Source: an uncultured Collinsella sp. (GTDB lineage Bacteria > Actinomycetota > Coriobacteriia > Coriobacteriales > Coriobacteriaceae). Taken from it: 23,805 nucleotides of DNA. Where the stretch lies: contig UQSB01000033.1 of the NCBI GenBank assembly GCA_900543505.1, positions 1-23,805 on the forward strand, read 5' to 3'. This document shows positions 20,751 through 23,805 of the stretch, piece by piece. The position numbers and the translations under genes are program-made. The notes beneath the pieces are model-generated. The model was not told where the DNA came from. It worked only from the letters and a program-made list of their open reading frames with translations, and did no database searches. Position 1 is the stretch's first letter. Each line of letters starts with the position of its first letter.

Positions 20751-22643
20751 ATGGAGATGGATGACAACAAACGTAGACGGAATATGATCCTCTACGTGCT
20801 CATCGCCTTCGTCGTCTACCTCGTGCTCTCGACCGTTCTGTTCCCTAACATCGGTCACACGCAGCAGATTACGAAGACCGATTACTCGACGTTTGTCAAA
20901 GCGCTCGATAAGAAGAGTGTCGACAAGGTCGAGTACAACACGGACGATTACACGATTTATTACACCAAGAAGGGCGAGGACGAGAATATCGCCTATAAGA
21001 CGACCGGTGTGCCGAACGATGCGGGCTTTACCGATCGCGTGCTTGAGTCTGGCGCTTCGCTGGAGTCGGTCGTTCCCGATAAAAACTCGGGTCTGATGAC
21101 CTACTATCTGCTCACACTCATTCTTCCCATGGCGATTTTCTTCCTCATCGGTTGGTGGCTCAACCGCCGCATGAAGAAGGCTATGGGCGATGACGGCCCG
21201 TCGATGAACTTTGGCGGCGGCGGTTTTGGCGGCGGCGGACTGGGTAAGTCCGGCGCGCGCGTGATCGCCTCCAAGGACGTGGGCGTGACCTTTAAGGATG
21301 TCGCTGGCCAGGAAGAGGCCAAGGAGTCCCTCAAGGAGGTCGTCGACTTTCTGGAGAAGCCGCAGCGCTACGAGGAGATCGGCGCCAAACTGCCGCGCGG
21401 TGCTCTTCTTGTCGGCCCTCCGGGTACGGGTAAGACCCTGCTTGCCAAGGCCGTTGCTGGCGAGGCGGGCGTTCCGTTCTTTAGTATTTCGGGTTCCGAG
21501 TTCGTCGAGATGTTCGTCGGCCGCGGCGCCGCCAAGGTACGCGATCTGTTTAAGCAGGCCAAGGAAAAGGCCCCGTGCATCGTCTTTATCGATGAGATCG
21601 ATACCATCGGCAAGAAGCGCGATGGCGGCGGCTTTAGTGGCAACGACGAGCGCGAGCAGACGCTCAACCAGCTGCTGACCGAGATGGACGGCTTCGATAA
21701 CCACAAGGGTATTGTCGTTCTCGCTGCGACCAACCGACCCGACAGCCTTGACCCGGCCTTGTTGCGCCCCGGTCGTTTTGACCGCCGCATCCCCGTTGAG
21801 CTGCCCGACCTGACCGGCCGTAAGAACATTCTTGAGCTGCATGCCAAGAGCGTGAAGACGCAGCCCCCGATCGACCTGACCGCGATTGCCCGCGCCACGC
21901 CCGGTGCCTCGGGCGCCGACCTGGCCAATATCATCAACGAGGGCGCGCTGCGTGCCGTCCGCGAGGGTCGCAAGCGCGCCACGCAGGACGATTTTGAGGA
22001 GTCGGTGGAGGTTGTCATCGCCGGTCAGCAGCGTAAGTCGACGGTGCTGTCCGATCACGAGAAGCAGGTTGTTTCTTACCACGAGATCGGCCATGCCATC
22101 GTTGCCGCCCGCCAGAAGGGCTCTGCGCCGGTTACCAAGATCACCATCGTGCCGCGCACGAGCGGTGCTCTGGGCTACACCATGCAGGTCGAGGAGGATG
22201 AGCGCTTCCTGACCACGCGCCAGGAGGTCCTGGACAAGCTCGCCGTCTACTGCGGCGGACGTGCTGCCGAGGAGCTCATCTTTGGTGAGATGACGACCGG
22301 TGCGGCCAACGACATCGAGCAGGCCACCAAGCTCGCCCGTAACATGGTGACGCGCTTTGGTATGTCCGATGAGTTTGGCATGATGGCGCTCGGTACCGTC
22401 CAGAACGCGTACCTCAACCAGGACACGTCGCTTACCTGCGCTCCCGGTACGGCGGAGCGCGTGGACGCGATTGTCGCTAAGCTGATCGAGGACGCGCATG
22501 ATCGTGCCCTGCAGATCCTCAAGGAGAACAAGTTTAAGCTCCACGAGCTGGCTCGTTATCTGTACAAGAAGGAGACGATCACGGGCGAGGAGTTTATGAA
22601 TCTTCTCACGCGCGAGAATCCGCTGATGCCAAAGCAGCAGTAA
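20751..22643 (+). CDS. ftsH: ATP-dependent zinc metalloprotease FtsH
   Basis: A 630-residue membrane AAA+ protease that degrades misfolded membrane proteins and regulators. Order: a first membrane segment (ILYVLIAFVVYLVLSTVLF, about 12-30), an extracytoplasmic domain, a second membrane segment (LTLILPMAIFFLIGWWL), a Gly-rich linker, then the AAA+ domain with Walker A GPPGTGKT 222-229, Walker B DEID 281-284 and the second region of homology ATNRPDSLDPALLRPGRFD. The peptidase has HEIGH at 444-448 (usual HEAGH; zinc ligands intact) and D521 as third ligand. Start: GGAG at 20737-20740 is 10 nt before ATG 20751; ATG 20736 has no site but cannot be excluded. Confidence 0.96.
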   Translation: MEMDDNKRRRNMILYVLIAFVVYLVLSTVLFPNIGHTQQITKTDYSTFVKALDKKSVDKVEYNTDDYTIYYTKKGEDENIAYKTTGVPNDAGFTDRVLESGASLESVVPDKNSGLMTYYLLTLILPMAIFFLIGWWLNRRMKKAMGDDGPSMNFGGGGFGGGGLGKSGARVIASKDVGVTFKDVAGQEEAKESLKEVVDFLEKPQRYEEIGAKLPRGALLVGPPGTGKTLLAKAVAGEAGVPFFSISGSEFVEMFVGRGAAKVRDLFKQAKEKAPCIVFIDEIDTIGKKRDGGGFSGNDEREQTLNQLLTEMDGFDNHKGIVVLAATNRPDSLDPALLRPGRFDRRIPVELPDLTGRKNILELHAKSVKTQPPIDLTAIARATPGASGADLANIINEGALRAVREGRKRATQDDFEESVEVVIAGQQRKSTVLSDHEKQVVSYHEIGHAIVAARQKGSAPVTKITIVPRTSGALGYTMQVEEDERFLTTRQEVLDKLAVYCGGRAAEELIFGEMTTGAANDIEQATKLARNMVTRFGMSDEFGMMALGTVQNAYLNQDTSLTCAPGTAERVDAIVAKLIEDAHDRALQILKENKFKLHELARYLYKKETITGEEFMNLLTRENPLMPKQQ

Positions 22644-22664
22644 TACTGGTTGCGCAGTGTCTAT

Positions 22665-22701
22665 CGCCTCATTTGAGTGTCCATCTCAAATGGGGCGTTT
22701 T
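22665..22701 (+). terminator. Terminator after ftsH
   Basis: A 13-bp stem (22665-22677 with 22685-22697, one G-T pair, 7-nt loop) is followed by TTTT. It is a strong rho-independent terminator only 19 nt before the next start codon, so the DUF523 gene probably depends on read-through, or on a promoter not recognisable here. Confidence 0.88.
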
Positions 22702-22719
22702 GCGTGGGGAGAGTTGAAT

Positions 22720-23181
22720 ATGAAGATCGTGGTGAGTGCCTGCTTGATGGGAGAGAGCTGCAAATATAACGGGCTCGACAATTACCATCGCGCGTTGGTC
22801 GAGGCCTGCGAGCGAACGGGGACCGAGGTTCTCTTGGTGTGCCCCGAGGTTTTTGGTGGCTTGCCCACACCGCGCAAGCCGTCCGAGATTGTGAACGGCG
22901 AGGTTCGTACCTGCGAGGGCATCTCGGTCGATCGCGAGTTTCGCCTGGGTGCAGAGCGCGCGCTCGATATGTGCGAGCAGGCGGGCGGCCCGTCCGAGAT
23001 CGCTGCGTGCGTCTTACAGGACCGTAGCCCTTCGTGTGGTGTAGGCCGTATCTACGACGGAACCTTCAGCGGTACGCTCACCGCGGGCAACGGCGTTTTC
23101 GTCGAGCTGCTGCTGCGTCACGGGTACCGTGTGATTCCGGCTAGCGAGTTCGATCCCAGCATGCTGGAACATTGTCCATAG
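22720..23181 (+). CDS. DUF523 family protein (YbbK-like)
   Basis: A 153-residue DUF523 protein. Family features are the N-terminal VSACLMGESCKYNG (C8, C14), VCPEVFGGLPTPR and LQDRSPSCG; the conserved cysteines suggest a metal or Fe-S role, but no function is established. ATG 22720 is chosen because the family begins there (MKIVVSACL) and GGGGAGAG lies 6 nt or so upstream; the longer frame from 22657 crosses the ftsH terminator. The last residues (PSMLEHCP) overlap, on the other strand, the end of a recombinase fragment, so the native C-terminus may have been altered by an insertion. Confidence 0.88.
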   Translation: MKIVVSACLMGESCKYNGLDNYHRALVEACERTGTEVLLVCPEVFGGLPTPRKPSEIVNGEVRTCEGISVDREFRLGAERALDMCEQAGGPSEIAACVLQDRSPSCGVGRIYDGTFSGTLTAGNGVFVELLLRHGYRVIPASEFDPSMLEHCP

Positions 23182-23281
23182 CACTCGAACCCAACACTTC
23201 CTCACGGGTGACCGTTTTGGCATCATCCGTGAAGTTGATATTGAGTACGACCCGGTCATCAAAGACGTAGACCGAGTTGAC
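23141..23281 (-). pseudogene. C-terminal remnant of a serine-type site-specific recombinase
   Basis: About 46 residues ending at a TAG read VNSVYVFDDRVVLNINF, then TDDAKTVTREEVLGSS, a pattern I recognise from the extreme C-termini of transposon-type serine recombinases (VNxVxVYDD ... TVTxEE, GSS end). Upstream of residue V (23281) the frame stays open but turns into Pro/Arg/Gly-rich non-family sequence, so the catalytic and DNA-binding parts are missing. The fragment's end overlaps the DUF523 3' end by 41 nt. Identification is from memory of the family pattern. Confidence 0.5.
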
Positions 23282-23385
23282 AGGCGCCGTACCCAGGCAG
23301 CCCCTCCCCGCGGCCCTCGCGCAGGAACGCGCACGCGGCCTTCCCGTCTCTTGCGCCCCTCCCGGAACTGTCCACATCAGTGTAG
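23282..23385. other. Junction between recombinase tail and IS remnant, no gene seen
   Basis: About 100 bp of very GC-rich, C-rich sequence on the plus strand separates the recombinase tail from the transposase fragment. Open frames cross it, but the translations are low-complexity Arg/Pro/Ala with no family features. It may be a scrambled deletion junction. Confidence 0.4.
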
Positions 23386-23619
23386 CCAATCCAGTCCGCA
23401 AAGGGCTGCAGCCCGGACAACGCGGCGATGGAGGGCTTCTTCGGCCTGCTCAAGAAGGAGTTCTGGCACGGCAGGGACTGGTCGGACTGGACCCCCCCCG
23501 CCCGCTTCATCGAGGAGCTCGGGGGCTGGATCGGTCGATACAATACGGAGAGGCGCAGCGATGCGCTCGGTGGCCGCACGCCGGCCGAGTTCCGCTCCGC
23601 GCTGGGAAGGGCCGCGTAA
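23386..23619 (+). pseudogene. IS3-family transposase (OrfB) C-terminal remnant
   Basis: About 77 residues match the end of an IS3/IS150-type OrfB integrase: SAKGCSPDNAAMEGFFG contains the last catalytic Glu of the DDE triad, followed by LLKKEFWHGRDW, FIEELGGWIGRYNTERR and LGGRTPAEFR, ending at TAA 23617. A TAG at 23383 stops the frame just upstream, and the first two thirds of OrfB and all of OrfA are missing. The usual SRKG before CSPDNA is SAKG. It cannot transpose on its own. The DNA just after the stop, ending near GCAGTCCCCA (23638-23647), may be the right end of the element, though no matching left end is in the window. Confidence 0.8.
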
Positions 23620-23805
23620 CGGTTCAAGAAATCGTCTGCAGTCCCCATTCTTGCCCCTTTGGGACAGCTTTTTGTTGGGGCGTGCCTGCCCCAAACCCTG
23701 CTAGGAACGAGTGCAGCAAACTGGAATTTTCAAATTAGTCTTTGCAAATTACCTTTGAACCTTCACCATCAATTACAATTCCCTGACGGTTGTTAATTGG
23801 GCATA
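23620..23805. other. Non-coding tail after the IS remnant, turning AT-rich
   Basis: After the transposase stop there is a hairpin TTGGGGC/GCCCCAA (23675-23694) without a following T run. From about 23720 the base composition changes sharply to AT-rich, unlike all housekeeping sequence to the left. This suggests the start of horizontally acquired DNA that continues beyond the window. Confidence 0.5.
23735..23805 (-). CDS. Possible 3' end of an AT-rich gene, cut by window end
   Basis: Read on the minus strand from 23803, 22 codons (CPINNRQGIVIDGEGSKVICKD, given here as PINNRQGIVIDGEGSK plus VICKD) run to a TAA at 23737-23735. The composition is protein-like, but the plus strand is also open here, so this is weak. 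No family is recognised. Confidence 0.2.
   Translation of the reverse strand, partial: CPINNRQGIVIDGEGSKVICKD

Noticed and set aside
20388..22544. An open frame of 718 codons on the minus strand opposite ftsH, running into cobO out of frame
   Set aside because: It is a shadow of ftsH. The part that overlaps cobO is in the wrong frame, and no family similarity was seen.
23675..23694. Hairpin TTGGGGC/GCCCCAA as a terminator
   Set aside because: There is no T run after the stem on either strand; the T run on the plus strand comes before it.
1..23805. CRISPR arrays or a classical defence system
   Set aside because: No regularly spaced direct repeats and no Cas, restriction or toxin-antitoxin gene families were seen. 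The only repeated blocks are the tRNA copies and the CGCH codons.

Overview
This window looks like a chromosomal segment of a high-GC Gram-positive of the Coriobacteriia, most probably Collinsella or a close relative. The reasons are the GC-rich coding sequence, strong Shine-Dalgarno sites, a mix of Firmicutes-type operon order (Gls24-fakA-recG ... plsX-acpP-rnc-smc-ftsY-ffh) with an actinobacterial SepIVA/DivIVA-like gene, a B. subtilis-type ThyA and a DUF134/NifX-like protein. The genus is an inference; no rRNA is present to confirm it.

Layout. 1..199: the 3' part of one tRNA-Asn, a complete identical second copy and a strong terminator. 358..15223: a nearly unbroken plus-strand housekeeping block, consisting of a Gls24/Asp23 protein, fakA, recG, rsmD, coaD, a SepIVA/DivIVA-like coiled coil, DUF177 (yceD), rpmF, plsX, acpP, rnc, smc, ftsY and ffh, closed by a 14-bp-stem terminator. 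Many genes overlap or nearly touch (recG/rsmD 4 nt, rsmD/coaD 8 nt, sepIVA-like/yceD 1 nt, smc/ftsY 1 nt). 15344..16108 (minus): a DUF134-NifX-like fusion with a His/Cys-rich tail. It is divergent from 16275..17651, thyA and folA. 17761..20150: an SpoU-type RNA methyltransferase and a MATE exporter. 20173..20658 (minus): a corrinoid adenosyltransferase, convergent with the MATE gene. 20751..23181: ftsH and a DUF523 gene. 23141..23805: a scarred accessory edge with a serine-recombinase tail, an IS3-family transposase remnant and an AT-rich stretch.

How it works together. The main block couples lipid supply (FakA acyl-phosphate, PlsX acyl-phosphate/acyl-ACP exchange, AcpP, CoaD for CoA), ribosome biogenesis (RsmD, DUF177, L32, RNase III), envelope growth and division (SepIVA-like), chromosome maintenance (RecG, SMC) and membrane-protein targeting (FtsY, Ffh). 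ThyA and FolA form the dTMP/folate pair.

The most unusual locus is the DUF134-NifX-like gene. It has a lost N-terminal Cys pair, a C-terminal tail with three CGCH repeats, a near-perfect internal ribosome-binding site in front of the NifX-like half, and a set of CATATG-centred palindromes in helical phase in the divergent promoter region shared with thyA. Together these suggest a self-regulated metal- or Fe-S-responsive switch that could make two proteins from one gene. This is a hypothesis from sequence only.
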